64,000 nt of DNA from Aneurinibacillus tyrosinisolvens (GCF_001015055.1 NZ_BBWZ01000006.1:62001-126000); one strand, 5' to 3'; shown: positions 1 to 9,624, counted from the first letter of the stretch. The notes: generated by a model from the sequence alone, not told the origin. Made by a program: numbers and translations.

Positions 1-864
1 CGTAATTCCAGGCTGTTGTATCACCCAGCGCACGGCGGTCGTTGCCATATCATACCCACGTTCGGAGCACCAGCGCTCGTACTTCTCCACAGCTGCAAAG
101 ATAGGTTCCTGCCAGTACCTGTTTTGATACATATCTCCCGCTTTGCTCACGCCGGCTAGCCCGAAGCGTGTCCCTGTTTCGACTTGCTGCCCGGATCGAT
201 AACGGCCTGTAAGCATGCCGCCTGCCAGAGGATTGTACGTCATGATACCAACCCCTTCACTGAGGCACATGGGCACCAGGTCCTCTTCAATCATACGGAA
301 TAATAAGTTATAGCGGGGCTGCACACTTTCAATCCGGATATAATTCTTTCTTTCTGCAATGCCAAGCGCCTTGGCGATCTGCCAGCTTCTCCAATTTGAT
401 ACCCCTATGTACCGTACCTTCCCCTGTGTTACTAAATCATCAAATGCCCGCAACGTTTCATCAAGAGGAGTATTAACATCAAATTGATGCGCCTGGTATA
501 AATCCAAATAATCTGTCTTCAACCTCTGCAAGCTGTCTTCTATAGCCCGCATGATATGTTTGCGGCTAAGCCCGCGTTCGTTTGCGCCGGGTCCCATAGC
601 TCCATAACACTTGGAGGCTAAAACGATTTTGTCCCGCTTTCCCTTCAGCCAATCGCCAATCGTTTCCTCCGTGGAGCCGAATTGCTCAAAAGTTCCGCCC
701 AGCGGGTACACATCCGCAGTATCAAAGAAGTTGACGCCTGCCTCAAATGCTTTGTCCATAATGGCGAAGGCAGTTTGCTTGTCCGCCTGGTTCCCAAACG
801 TCATCGTCCCTAAACAAAGATTCGTTACCTTTAAACCTGAATGGCCAAGTGATCGGGTTTCCAT
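1..864 (-). CDS. Aldo/keto reductase, 3' end beyond window
   Basis: The reverse strand is open for 288 codons from an ATG at 864 to the window edge, so the C-terminus is missing. The translation is a typical NADPH-dependent aldo/keto reductase: an N-terminal METRSLGHSGLKV strand, the catalytic Asp and Tyr in FFDTADVY, the Lys in LASKCYG, and the His in YLDLYQAHQFD. These form the Asp-Tyr-Lys-His tetrad of the (alpha/beta)8 barrel family. GVSNWRSWQ and IMTYNPLAGGML are further family motifs. A GGAGGT ribosome site lies just upstream on the reverse strand. The family reduces aldehydes and ketones in the cytoplasm; the substrate here cannot be told. It is divergent from the defence remnant to its right and unlikely to be functionally linked to it. 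Confidence 0.88.
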   Translation of the reverse strand, partial: METRSLGHSGLKVTNLCLGTMTFGNQADKQTAFAIMDKAFEAGVNFFDTADVYPLGGTFEQFGSTEETIGDWLKGKRDKIVLASKCYGAMGPGANERGLSRKHIMRAIEDSLQRLKTDYLDLYQAHQFDVNTPLDETLRAFDDLVTQGKVRYIGVSNWRSWQIAKALGIAERKNYIRIESVQPRYNLLFRMIEEDLVPMCLSEGVGIMTYNPLAGGMLTGRYRSGQQVETGTRFGLAGVSKAGDMYQNRYWQEPIFAAVEKYERWCSERGYDMATTAVRWVIQQPGIT

Positions 865-1168
865 AGTGACCTCCAAACTTAAGATTGAAATTGGATGATT
901 CTATGAGGGGTTCATTCTAAATGAGTGATATCCTAGGTTATTACATTCGGCTTCGGTCGTGATCATTCCTTTTTATCACTATTAACTTTATCTATACTCC
1001 TCCTTATTAATGTATAACTCTATGAAGAAAGTAAGGTAATATAAGACTTAGAGAAAAAAGATGATTAATACGATTGGCAGGCTAAGTCAACAATTATGGG
1101 CCGAGCGGAAACGAAAAATTATAATGAGATGAAGAGAGCGGGGATAGCTGTCCCGTTTTTACAGCAGG
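865..1168. other. Intergenic region, no gene seen
   Basis: About 300 bases between the divergently read aldo/keto reductase and the helicase remnant. It should hold the reductase promoter, but I could not pick convincing -35/-10 boxes. The part from about 1050 onward may be the scar of the deletion that removed the helicase N-terminus, because no helicase-like sequence can be read there. Confidence 0.4.
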
Positions 1169-3187
1169 ATGAAGTACGCAAAGAAACAGGCGGAAGACAT
1201 TCGCCGTGTCGCCTGGGATCTCGTCATTATTGATGAAGCGCATCGTTTGCGAAATGTATATAAGAAATCAAACAAAATGTCACGTATCCTTCACAGTGCA
1301 ACAGAAGGGTTTCCAAAAGTGCTATTAACGGCAACTCCCTTGCAAAACTCACTCATGAAACTGTATGGACTCGTAAGCTTTATCGACTCACATGTTTTTG
1401 GCGATGAAGCATCGTTTCGCAAACAGTTTGCACGGGGAACAAAAGAAATATCCAGCTATGATTTTATGGACTTAAAACAGCGTCTGCAGCCGATTTGCCA
1501 CCGCACACTCCGGCATCAGGTTACAGAGTATGTGAATTATACACAGCGAATTCCGATTACACAGGAATTCACCCCGAGCCAGCCAGACAAGAAGTAAATA
1601 CAAGAGAACGGATTGAACAGGAACAAAACGAACTTCGCGGCTACTATCAACTAGCCAAATCGATTACTGAAAACGCAAAAGGAAATGCCCTTCTCATTGC
1701 CCTGGAAAAAGGCTTCCAAACATTACATGAAATTGGTGCGAATGAAAAAGCGGTCATCTTTACTGAATCGCGGCGCACGCAGCAATACCTGAAAGAAATG
1801 TTAGCAGGAAACGGGTATGAAGGAAAAATCGTATTGTTTAACGGAACAAATAATGATGCCGAAACAAAAGCAATTTATGAAGCGTGGTTGGAACGCCATC
1901 GTTACGACGACCAGATTTCAGGGTCAAAAACGGCAGAGTCATCGTTATGGCCAGAAGCACGATGTCGTCGTTATCAACTTCTTAAACCGAAAAAATGAAG
2001 CAGATAAGAGAGTATTCCATCTGCTCTCTGAAAAGTTCAGTTTGTTTAACGGGATTTTTGGATCCTCCGATGAAGTGCTTGGCTCCCTTGAGTCAGGGGT
2101 TGACTTCGAGAAACGAATCCAGCAAATTTACCAGAACTGCCGTACTGCTGAAGAAATTAGCGCGGCATTCAACCAGCTTCAGCAGGAATTGGATGAGCAA
2201 ATTCAAAATAAAATGCAGGAAACAAGAGAGAGTTTGTTGGAAAACTTCGACGATGAAGTACGGGAAAAGCTGCGTAATCATTATGAGCAAACAAATCTGT
2301 ATTTGAATCGGTTAGAACGCTATCTATGGGGACTGTCTAAATATGAAGGAAATGGACAAGCTGTGTTCAATGACGAGCAGTTGTCCTTCCAATTAAAAAA
2401 CGAGAATGAAGTTTACCAAATGATTTCGCAGGTCAAGAAAGTAGACCCTGGCAACCAGGTCCATCATTACCGTTCAGGGCATCCGCTAGCAGTAGAGTGG
2501 ATCGAACAAGCAAAATCAAGAGCTTTACCGCCGAAAGGGATTATTTTTCGTTACTCTGATTATGAAGGAAAGGTAAGTGTTCTTTCTCCGCTTGTTGGAC
2601 AGGAAGGATGGCTTTCGCTTAATCTATTACGAGTTGAATCGCTTGAAATGGAAGAATACCTCGTTTTTTCTTGTGTTGACCGTGAAGGCAATCAAATTGA
2701 ACAAGATATTTGCGAGAAAATGTTCGATTTACCAGCGAGTGAAGGAGAGGAGACTTCCGTACCGGCTTCCATCCAAAATGCACTTGCCGGGATAAAGGAG
2801 CACCAAGAAGCTGCTATCTTAAATGGTATTATGGAAAGGGCGGGACAATATCTTGACGCTGAGCTGGAAAAGCTGGATAAATGGTCAGGAGATTTAAAGA
2901 TGAAACTGGAAAGTGAAATTGAAAATATCGGGATTGAAATCAATCAGCAACAGCGGGAAGCCCGTTTGACCAAGCAGCTTGCCGAGAAGCTAGAACTAAA
3001 CCGAAAAGTAAAAGAGCTGGAGAAGAAGCGCAATGATATGCGGCGTAACTTGTACAATGAACAGGATGAGATTGACCGCCAGAAAGAAGTTCTGTTTGCA
3101 CAAGTGGAAGAAAAACTCCAGCAGAAAGTCACTCAGCAACATTTATATCAAATTCATTGGCGAATTATATGGGCAGCAGAGGTGTAG
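1169..3187 (+). pseudogene. Decayed SNF2-type helicase of a restriction/defence locus
   Basis: Three reading-frame blocks belong to one former superfamily 2 helicase. Block 1 (1169 to about 1590) has the Walker B box VIIDEAHRLRN and motif III LLTATPLQNSLM but no Walker A, so the N-terminus is gone. Block 2 (about 1594-1930, another frame) begins abruptly after FTPSQ and has AVIFTESRRT (motif IV region). Block 3 (about 1930-3187, the first frame again) resumes at HRYGQKHDVVVINFLNRKN, so motif V and most of motif VI are deleted. The remainder is a charged, coiled-coil-rich C-terminal domain. The junctions look like internal deletions rather than point frameshifts. The protein cannot work as an ATPase. 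It lies 3 bases upstream of the methyltransferase, as in three-gene helicase-Mod-Res loci. The class is recognised with good confidence; the exact defence type is not. Confidence 0.85.
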
Positions 3188-3190
3188 AGA

Positions 3191-4984
3191 ATGAGTAATA
3201 AGACAAGATTAGAGTTAACCTGGATAGGAAAAGATAACCAGCCGAAGCTGGAACCGAGAATTTTGCTGGAAGACCCCGAATTATCCTACCATGCAAAAGA
3301 AAAAACAAAGGATAACAATGCTTTTGATAACCGCCTTATCTTTGGAGATAATTTGCTGGTATTAAAAGCTTTAGAGCAAGAGTTTCTTGGAAAAATTAAA
3401 TGTATTTATATCGATCCGCCTTATAACACCGGAAATGCCTTTGAGCATTACGACGACGGGTTAGAACATTCCATATGGCTCTCCTTGATGAAAGAGCGAA
3501 TTGATATTTTCCACAATTTATTACATGAGGAGGGAAGTATTTTTATCCATTTAGACGACAGTGAAATCGATTACTGTAAAATATTGCTGGATGAAAGGTT
3601 TGGCAGAAAGAACTTCGTTAATAGAATAACGTTAGAAGCTCGGTCTCCCTCTGCTTTCAGTACGATTAATCCAGGCGTATTTAAATCAAGTGAATATATA
3701 TTATGGTACTGCAAAGACAAAGAAAAGTTTAAATCCAAATCAATGAGAATAAAGAAAGAGAGTATTGATCCTGCATACAATAAGTTCATAAAAAATATTG
3801 ATGCACCCCATGAAGAATGGGAGTATGTTTCATTAAATCGCGCTTTCTTAGAATATTGGAACGAGGAACGCATCGACACGATTAAAAGCTTTTTAAGCGA
3901 AGAATATAGCGGTTTCAAAGGGATGAAAGCAAAACAGGCGCAGGAACACATGATGGAACGTTTTGCTTATTATCAACTGCTAAATTTAAAAACTGTAGCC
4001 CCCCAGCTGGTGAAGAAAGCAAGCACTCTAGCTAAAGAAGAGTTTGTAGAGTGGGCTTATCTCTACATACTTGAGCGGGCAAGCAGGTTCTACAAACCAA
4101 AAGATTCCGAGCAATTTGTCCTGAATCATGCTCGCGCTGTTTGTCGTGATGCAGAAATCGATGATGCGGGTGCGGGCAAGCAGACGGTCGAACTGAAAAA
4201 AGTATCGTTACAGAATCCTCAAATCGTTTATAAGCTGGAGCGTGAAGGATACGAGCCTCAATACATTAGAGGCGGGAAACAAATTATTTTTTACAGCAAA
4301 AATGTTGCGGAAATAGATGGAGAACTCGTTCCAACTTCCCTGCTCACAAACGTCTGGACGGACATTTCCTGGGAGGGCATTGCAGCAGAAGGTGGGGTCA
4401 AGTTCAAAAAAGGAAAAAAACCTGAACGGCTCATTCAGCGCTGTATTGAGCTGGCAACCGATGAAAATGACCCGGAAAACTGGGTGTTAGATTCTTTTGC
4501 CGGTTCGGGGACTACCGGGGCAGTCGCTCATAAAATGGGAAGAAAGTGGATTATGGTTGAGCTTGGTGAACACTGCCATACCCATGTTATTCCCAGGTTA
4601 AAAGCTGTCATAGACGGAACAGATAAAAGCGGGATTAGTAAAGCATTCAACTGGGAAGGCGGCGGAGGATTTCGTTACTATCGTCTGGCCCCAAGTCTGC
4701 TTGAAAAGGATAAGTTCGGAAACTGGATTGTTAGCAAAGAATATAGCGCTGACATGCTGGCAGAAGCAATGTGTAAGCATGAAGGCTTTACGTATCAGCC
4801 GGACGATACTGTGTACTGGAAGCAAGGGAAATCAACGGAAACCGACTTTATTTATACAACAACGCAGCTTGTTACCAGGGTCTTACTTGATCAGATTGAT
4901 TTGCAAATGAAAGAAGATGAGACCGTCCTCGTTTGCTGTAGAGCATTTAACGTGAATCCCGACGAATATCCCAGAATTACATAA
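3191..4984 (+). CDS. Beta-class adenine-specific DNA methyltransferase (Mod), truncated 3' end
   Basis: This 597-residue protein transfers methyl groups from S-adenosylmethionine to adenine in DNA. The catalytic motif IV DPPYNTG lies near residue 76. The SAM-binding motif I region DSFAGSGTTGAVAHKMG lies near residue 435. That order (IV before I) defines the beta class of type III Mod subunits. A target-recognition region lies between them. The start ATG is preceded by TGTAGAGA, a modest ribosome site. The coding core looks intact and could still be active. However, the protein stops right after FNVNPDEYPRIT, inside what is normally a conserved C-terminal segment. The next 45 bases lead straight into the C-terminal part of a restriction subunit, so one deletion probably removed the Mod tail and the Res helicase together. 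It could persist as an orphan methylase. Confidence 0.85.
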   Translation: MSNKTRLELTWIGKDNQPKLEPRILLEDPELSYHAKEKTKDNNAFDNRLIFGDNLLVLKALEQEFLGKIKCIYIDPPYNTGNAFEHYDDGLEHSIWLSLMKERIDIFHNLLHEEGSIFIHLDDSEIDYCKILLDERFGRKNFVNRITLEARSPSAFSTINPGVFKSSEYILWYCKDKEKFKSKSMRIKKESIDPAYNKFIKNIDAPHEEWEYVSLNRAFLEYWNEERIDTIKSFLSEEYSGFKGMKAKQAQEHMMERFAYYQLLNLKTVAPQLVKKASTLAKEEFVEWAYLYILERASRFYKPKDSEQFVLNHARAVCRDAEIDDAGAGKQTVELKKVSLQNPQIVYKLEREGYEPQYIRGGKQIIFYSKNVAEIDGELVPTSLLTNVWTDISWEGIAAEGGVKFKKGKKPERLIQRCIELATDENDPENWVLDSFAGSGTTGAVAHKMGRKWIMVELGEHCHTHVIPRLKAVIDGTDKSGISKAFNWEGGGGFRYYRLAPSLLEKDKFGNWIVSKEYSADMLAEAMCKHEGFTYQPDDTVYWKQGKSTETDFIYTTTQLVTRVLLDQIDLQMKEDETVLVCCRAFNVNPDEYPRIT

Positions 4985-5027
4985 AAGACCAATTAGAAAA
5001 AGTAAAAAGCATTTATTCCACTCACAA

Positions 5028-5594
5028 ATGAAAGAAGACGGTCATTACTATGAAATGGCAACGGAATACGAGGAAATCGTAAGCAAAGGGTTCGAAACAC
5101 CGAAGACAGAAAGCTACAGCGTGAATTTAGGTGAGGGAATCCGTCACTATAGACAGCCTGTAGAAAATAAGAAAGAGATTCGCAGTATGGTGTTTGGCGG
5201 TTTCCGGCGCTGTTTGTACCCAATGCAGAAATTTGATTCCGATAGCGAGCGGAGATTTGCGGTTATTTGTGAAAGTGATCCTGAGGTGGAGAAGTGGTTC
5301 AAACCGACCCCTGGACAGCTGAAGATTTACTATAATAACAGTAATGTATATCATCCGGATTTTGTCGTGGAAACCAAAACGACAAAGTATATTTGCGAAG
5401 TTAAGAAGGAAAAGGAGCTTCAGGACAAAGTTGTGCAGCAAAAGGCTGGAGCGGTGATTCAGTGGTGTCAATATGCGACTAAACATGAGCTGCAGAATGG
5501 TGGGAAGCCCTGGAAGTACGTGTTAATTCCACATACGGATGTGGACGAGAATATGACGATACTGGGCTTAGCCTCAAGGTATATACTTAATTAG
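5028..5594 (+). pseudogene. Type III-like restriction subunit (Res), C-terminal remnant
   Basis: This 188-residue piece matches the end of a type III-like restriction subunit. It holds a PD-(D/E)xK-type nuclease core, HPDFVVE followed by YICEVKKEKE, and ends in a helical tail. The whole DEAD/DEAH motor (normally 600 or more residues before this) is missing. There is no good ribosome site before the first ATG at 5028, so it is unlikely to be translated on its own. It follows the truncated methyltransferase by 43 bases, which marks the same deletion. Seen with the decayed helicase upstream, the locus is a dead three-gene defence system. Confidence 0.75.
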
Positions 5595-5614
5595 CAAAAT
5601 AAAAATCATGATGA

Positions 5615-5657
5615 AAACGCAGCTTACCTCATAAAGAAGGAAAGCTGCGTTTTTTTA
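5615..5657. terminator. Hairpin terminator between convergent genes
   Basis: The arms AAAACGCAGCTT and AAGCTGCGTTTT pair, and a T-run follows on the plus strand. The matching A-run on the left gives a T-run on the reverse strand, so it can stop both the defence remnant and the phasin-like gene. Confidence 0.8.
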
Positions 5658-5673
5658 ATATACTCTTCGGTAC

Positions 5674-6210
5674 TTACTTCGTCATGCTTACTGCTTTCTC
5701 TTTGCTGGCTTCAAACGATGCTAACATGCTTTTTTGTGTTGTTTTTACTTCGTTTACAAAGTTATTCATGAGGGACTGCATTTCTTCTCTTGTTTTTTCC
5801 TGTTGCTCCATTAAACTTCTCAAAGAGGCTTCGATCTGCTCCTGTGATTTATTTACTGCGGTTAAACTGGCTTTAGCAGGTGTCTCCGTAAGCTGCTGGA
5901 TACGGTTTGAAATTTCATTAAGACGTTGGTTCCATTCTTCAAATGCTTTACCTACCTGTTCGCCGCCAAGATTTCTCAGGTTAGTCTGGTAATCATTCTT
6001 TACGTCTTCAAGAAACTTCTTTATTTCTTGTTCTATTTTAGTAGTGTTTTCCGTAGTTTTACTCCAGGCTTCTTTTTGGCGTTCTATTGTTTGCATGGTG
6101 AGATTTGTCATTTCACTTTGGTACGCGCACACCATCTTCACTCCGTTCAACCAGCCATCCCACATAAAATCTACAATATTTCCGGTGTTTTTCATTCCTG
6201 TTTGTACCAT
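5674..6210 (-). CDS. Phasin-like coiled-coil protein
   Basis: A 178-residue, almost entirely helical protein with no signal peptide. It has an N-terminal FMWDGWLNGVKMV segment with aromatic residues, then long Glu/Lys/Gln-rich heptad stretches and many TT/SL/ML amphipathic positions. This layout fits polyhydroxyalkanoate granule-associated proteins of the Bacillus PhaP type, which coat storage granules, but no single motif proves it. The start ATG at 6210 has a GGAGACG ribosome site. A PHB-depolymerase-like esterase near the window end gives weak support that the organism handles polyhydroxybutyrate. The alternative is a generic stress-type coiled-coil protein. Divergent from the NlpC/P60 gene. 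Confidence 0.5.
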   Translation of the reverse strand: MVQTGMKNTGNIVDFMWDGWLNGVKMVCAYQSEMTNLTMQTIERQKEAWSKTTENTTKIEQEIKKFLEDVKNDYQTNLRNLGGEQVGKAFEEWNQRLNEISNRIQQLTETPAKASLTAVNKSQEQIEASLRSLMEQQEKTREEMQSLMNNFVNEVKTTQKSMLASFEASKEKAVSMTK

Positions 6211-6519
6211 AATCGTCTCCTTAGGTATGTTTTTATTTGCCTACATAAGAATGTAAATATCTCTTATATGTAATTTACACCTAAGGATGCTTCTTGTCAA
6301 TAATTCCCTCTTCAAAGTTAATAAAAAATTAATATTAAGAATTTAATAGCGTCCAATAAAAGATTTTTATATACCCCAAATTTCTTCCTTTAAAACGAAA
6401 AATTCCATTCTAACGGAATTTTTAATACTTTGCATACATTTTGGTAATAAAATGATCATATTTTACCTTTAAAGTTAAAAGAGTTAAAAACGCTCAACAT
6501 CGGAGGTTATAAGACTAGC
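6211..6519. other. AT-rich divergent promoter region with a hairpin
   Basis: This 309-base region must drive the phasin-like gene leftward and the wall hydrolase rightward. A perfect 9-bp hairpin (AAAAATTCC at 6398-6406 with GGAATTTTT at 6415-6423) sits about 100 bases before the NlpC/P60 start. It could be a transcription stop or a leader structure. No ORF is supported here. Confidence 0.45.
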
Positions 6520-7143
6520 ATGAAAAAAGCGATTTTAGGTTCTCTTATTTTGGCAGGCAACTTATTTGGAGGGTCAGTGTTTGCATCCTCTACCACTACA
6601 TACAATGCTACCGATCAAGATACATATTGGTCCATTGCTCAAAAATACCACGTTGATGTAAATGATTTAATGAAAGAAAACCCGCAAATTAGTGCAGGCA
6701 ATATCCACCAAGGGCTTGTTATTCAAATTCCTGCCCGGCCCTCCGCTGGGTCTCCATCTTGGGAAGCAAAAGCAGACGCTATTATTGCAACAGGAAAAAC
6801 TCAGCTTGGAACCCCTTATGTCTTTGGAGGAGACAAGCCGTATGCCGCACTCGACTGCTCAGGGTTCGTGCAGTATGCCTTTAACAGCCACGGGTACAAT
6901 CTGCTCCATTCCGCGGCCATGATCAGCGATATGGGAGAGTCCGTATCAAAGGATGAGCTGCGCAAAGGAGATCTAGTCTTTTTATATGGTACCTATACGG
7001 CAGGGGTGTCCCATGTGGGAATTTATCTTGGAAACAACCAGATGCTGCAGGCTAGTTCATCGGGCGGTGTAAAGATCAGCACATTGTTTGGTAACCCATA
7101 TTACGATGCGCATTACTGGGGAGCGAAACGAATTATCGACTAA
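6520..7143 (+). CDS. Secreted LysM-NlpC/P60 cell-wall endopeptidase
   Basis: A 207-residue exported murein hydrolase. Residues 1-22 are a signal peptide ending at VFA-SS. Residues about 28-72 form one LysM domain (TYWSIAQKYHVDVNDLMKEN), which binds peptidoglycan glycan strands. Residues about 85-207 are an NlpC/P60 papain-like domain with catalytic Cys in ALDCSGFVQYAF and His in SHVGIYLGNN. The family cleaves D-glutamyl-meso-diaminopimelate or similar stem-peptide bonds. The ATG at 6520 is preceded by CGGAGGTTATAAGACTAGC. A second secreted wall hydrolase follows 53 bases after the stop, so the two may be one transcript. Intact, with ordinary length for the small LysM-P60 class. Confidence 0.92.
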   Translation: MKKAILGSLILAGNLFGGSVFASSTTTYNATDQDTYWSIAQKYHVDVNDLMKENPQISAGNIHQGLVIQIPARPSAGSPSWEAKADAIIATGKTQLGTPYVFGGDKPYAALDCSGFVQYAFNSHGYNLLHSAAMISDMGESVSKDELRKGDLVFLYGTYTAGVSHVGIYLGNNQMLQASSSGGVKISTLFGNPYYDAHYWGAKRIID

Positions 7144-7195
7144 AGGAGGCACGAGTACAACTCTTTTACATCTTGATAGGAATTGTACAAAAAAT

Positions 7196-7858
7196 ATGCT
7201 TAAAAAAATGACAACTACAGCGGTTGCTATTGGCCTTGTATTCACAGGAGGAACGATTTCAGCGTCGAATAATAACAGTGTATATGCTCAGAACAATATT
7301 CCTGCTTTAACTACTGCTTTATCTCCAACACCGTTAATCCCAAGGCTGGAAGGAAAACAGTCGATTATGGGAGTGTCATTAGCTAAGGAGGAGCAGATGC
7401 TTGCCTTTGCCCGTTCGGTAAATCCGGCTTTCCCCGCCGAACTGCCTAAATTGTATATAGAGATTGGGAATACATACGGCATCCGCGGAGATATCGCTTT
7501 TTGCCAGATGCTTAAAGAAACAGGGTATCACCGGTTCGGTGGTATCGTGCAGGCGAACCAGCATAATTATGCGGGGATCGGAGCGGTTGGAAATAGTAAA
7601 ACGATTAAAGGAAACTATTTCAAGACACCGGAACAAGGTGTGCGCGCACATATCCAGCATTTGTATGCTTATGCAAGTAAAACAGGTTTGCCAAAGGATG
7701 AAACATTGATCGATGCTCGATTTAAATATGTGGCAAGAGGCATCGCCCCGAGCTGGCAGGATTTGAATGGCAGGTGGGCCGTTCCGGGGAAAGGGTATGG
7801 CGAGGATATATTGAAGATTTACGCTAAAATACTTAGCACACCTAGCATATCGGAGTAA
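7196..7858 (+). CDS. Secreted glucosaminidase-family (GH73) autolysin
   Basis: A 220-residue protein with a signal peptide (MLKKMTTTAVAIGLVFTGG) and a beta-N-acetylglucosaminidase domain. The catalytic Glu lies in MLKETGYHRFGG, followed by NYAGIGAVG and the AWQD/WAVPGKGYG-type tail typical of GH73. It would hydrolyse the glycan backbone of peptidoglycan outside the cell. The start is chosen at 7196 because that Met begins the signal peptide. A perfect AAAGGAGG site at 7142-7149 lies some 45 bases further up with no ATG, GTG or TTG in frame next to it, which is odd. The spacing at 7196 relies on a weak ATAGG. It probably forms an operon with the NlpC/P60 gene before it. Confidence 0.85.
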   Translation: MLKKMTTTAVAIGLVFTGGTISASNNNSVYAQNNIPALTTALSPTPLIPRLEGKQSIMGVSLAKEEQMLAFARSVNPAFPAELPKLYIEIGNTYGIRGDIAFCQMLKETGYHRFGGIVQANQHNYAGIGAVGNSKTIKGNYFKTPEQGVRAHIQHLYAYASKTGLPKDETLIDARFKYVARGIAPSWQDLNGRWAVPGKGYGEDILKIYAKILSTPSISE

Positions 7859-7897
7859 AGAGATTATCAAAAACTACTATATATTGCAGTGCCTTTT

Positions 7898-7937
7898 AGA
7901 GTGCAGAGAACCTGTGATTTTTCTCTGCACTCTTTTT
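7898..7937 (+). terminator. Rho-independent terminator after the wall-hydrolase genes
   Basis: A perfect 13-bp stem (AGAGTGCAGAGAA at 7898-7910 with TTCTCTGCACTCT at 7921-7933) with a 10-base loop, followed by TTTT. Confidence 0.92.
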
Positions 7938-8052
7938 ATGTTGAAAGAAAAGACTGAATAATCAAACCCTTAAAGGATTCTTTAGAGAGATGGCGAAAAA
8001 TATCAATACTTGCATTTGCGTTAAAAAAGAAGAACTAGAAGGAGACATTGAT

Positions 8053-9624
8053 ATGGATCGCTCACAGCTCACTTTGAATTCGTTGTATTTAAATGCACTG
8101 AAAAAAGGCGGTGATAAAACGGCCCTGGTGTTTGAAGGAAAAACAATGACATACCGTGAGCTTCTCCGCGCCGCAAACCGGGTCGCCCATGCGTTGAACA
8201 ATAGAGGCGTAAAACCAAACGGAACTGTCGCGATTTTAATGTCCAACTGTCTCGAGTATGTCATCTGTGACATGGGATTAAACCAGGCAGGCGGCGTCAA
8301 AGTTCCGCTTAACGACATGCTTGGTGAAAAGGAAATTGCCCATATTTTGAAAGACTGTGAGGCCAGGGTTTTGATTGTCGGAGAAAATTTCTTCGAGGTT
8401 GTTCAAAAAGTGAAGGCTTCACTGCCTGATCTGGAAACTGTGGTCGGCGTTTCTCCGCCTGAACGATGTCCGGACGGTTTTATTCCATGGGACGAGTTCC
8501 AGGCGGGCGGGCCGGAAAGCGATGTGAGAGTCCAAGTGCACCCGGAAGACCGGGCACTTATCGTCTATACCGGGGGAACGACCGGGCTGCCAAAAGGTGT
8601 CGTACACAGCCAGGAAAATGCGGCGATTAACGCCTTTTCCCACGTCATTGAGCTGTGCCTCCAGGATGATGAGCGGATTTTATTAACCTCTCCGCTTCCG
8701 CACAGCGGAGGGATGGTGCTGCTTGCCGGATTGTTAAAGAATGCCGTCCATTTCATTGAGAAAAAATTTGATCCTGAAGCCGTTTTGAATCACTTCCAAC
8801 AGAATAAAATTACATTTACATTTATGGTTCCAACGATGATTTATCGTATACTTGATCAAATTCAGGGAAGGGCCTTTGACTTTAGCTCGCTACGAACGGT
8901 TCTCTATGGGGCAGCCCCGATAACGGTTGCCCGTTTGAAGCAGGGGATCGAAACATTTGGCAATGTTTTTACCCAGCTTTATGGTCAGACAGAGGCGCCG
9001 AATTTTATTACCAGGCTCAGGAAGCCGGACCATGTCATTGACGAGAATAATCTTGAACGCTTACGCAGCTGCGGGCAGGCAGCGATGATGTGCCAGGTGA
9101 AAATCGTTGATGAGGAAGGAAAGGAAGTCCCACGGGGGATGGAAGGGGAAATTGTCGCCAAAACACCGTACAATATGCTCGGGTACTATAAACAGCCGGA
9201 TAAAACAGTGGAAACACTTAAGAACGGCTGGCTTCATACGGGTGATGTCGGTGTGATGGATGAGGAAGGGTATGTCTATCTTCTCGATCGGAAGAAGGAT
9301 ATGATTATCAGCGGCGGCATGAACGTTTACTCGACCGAGGTGGAAAATGTTATCCAGAAACACCCGGATGTGAGCCAGGTTGCTGTGATTGGCGTTCCTC
9401 ACCCGGATTGGGGCGAAGCTGTCACTGCCGTGGTTGTTTCTAGGAATGAGAGAGAACATCTTGTGGAAGAGCTGTTTGCTTACTGTGCCGAGCATCTCTC
9501 AAAATATAAGCGCCCGAAAGAGATTACATTCATAGAAGCGTTACCATTGACGCCGTATGGAAAGATTGATAAGAAAGCACTGCGCCAGCCTTTTTGGTCG
9601 AATGCTGAAAGGGCTATAAACTAA
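8053..9624 (+). CDS. AMP-forming acyl-CoA synthetase
   Basis: A 523-residue adenylate-forming enzyme that activates a carboxylic acid to an acyl-AMP and then an acyl-CoA. The signatures are the P-loop YTGGTTGLPKGVVHS near residue 170, LYGQTEAPN (A5), GWLHTGDVG near 391, the hinge region DRKKDMIISGGMNVYSTEVE, and the catalytic Lys in TPYGKIDKKAL near 500. The start at 8053 is chosen over earlier in-frame codons because AGAAGGAGA lies 8 bases before it. The domain set is complete. The substrate (fatty, aromatic or other acid) cannot be assigned. It stands alone between two terminated units, so no pathway partner is apparent. Confidence 0.92.
   Translation: MDRSQLTLNSLYLNALKKGGDKTALVFEGKTMTYRELLRAANRVAHALNNRGVKPNGTVAILMSNCLEYVICDMGLNQAGGVKVPLNDMLGEKEIAHILKDCEARVLIVGENFFEVVQKVKASLPDLETVVGVSPPERCPDGFIPWDEFQAGGPESDVRVQVHPEDRALIVYTGGTTGLPKGVVHSQENAAINAFSHVIELCLQDDERILLTSPLPHSGGMVLLAGLLKNAVHFIEKKFDPEAVLNHFQQNKITFTFMVPTMIYRILDQIQGRAFDFSSLRTVLYGAAPITVARLKQGIETFGNVFTQLYGQTEAPNFITRLRKPDHVIDENNLERLRSCGQAAMMCQVKIVDEEGKEVPRGMEGEIVAKTPYNMLGYYKQPDKTVETLKNGWLHTGDVGVMDEEGYVYLLDRKKDMIISGGMNVYSTEVENVIQKHPDVSQVAVIGVPHPDWGEAVTAVVVSRNEREHLVEELFAYCAEHLSKYKRPKEITFIEALPLTPYGKIDKKALRQPFWSNAERAIN

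Noticed and set aside
611..898. 95-codon plus-strand ORF
   Set aside because: It is the antisense shadow of the aldo/keto reductase.
1169..5594. DISARM-type defence system
   Set aside because: A SNF2-type helicase and adenine methylase recall class 1 DISARM, but no drmA, drmB or drmC-like gene is present, and a type III-like Res tail follows instead.
7088..7195. Longer N-terminus of the glucosaminidase
   Set aside because: The extra 36 residues overlap the end of the NlpC/P60 gene and precede the signal peptide, which would then be internal.
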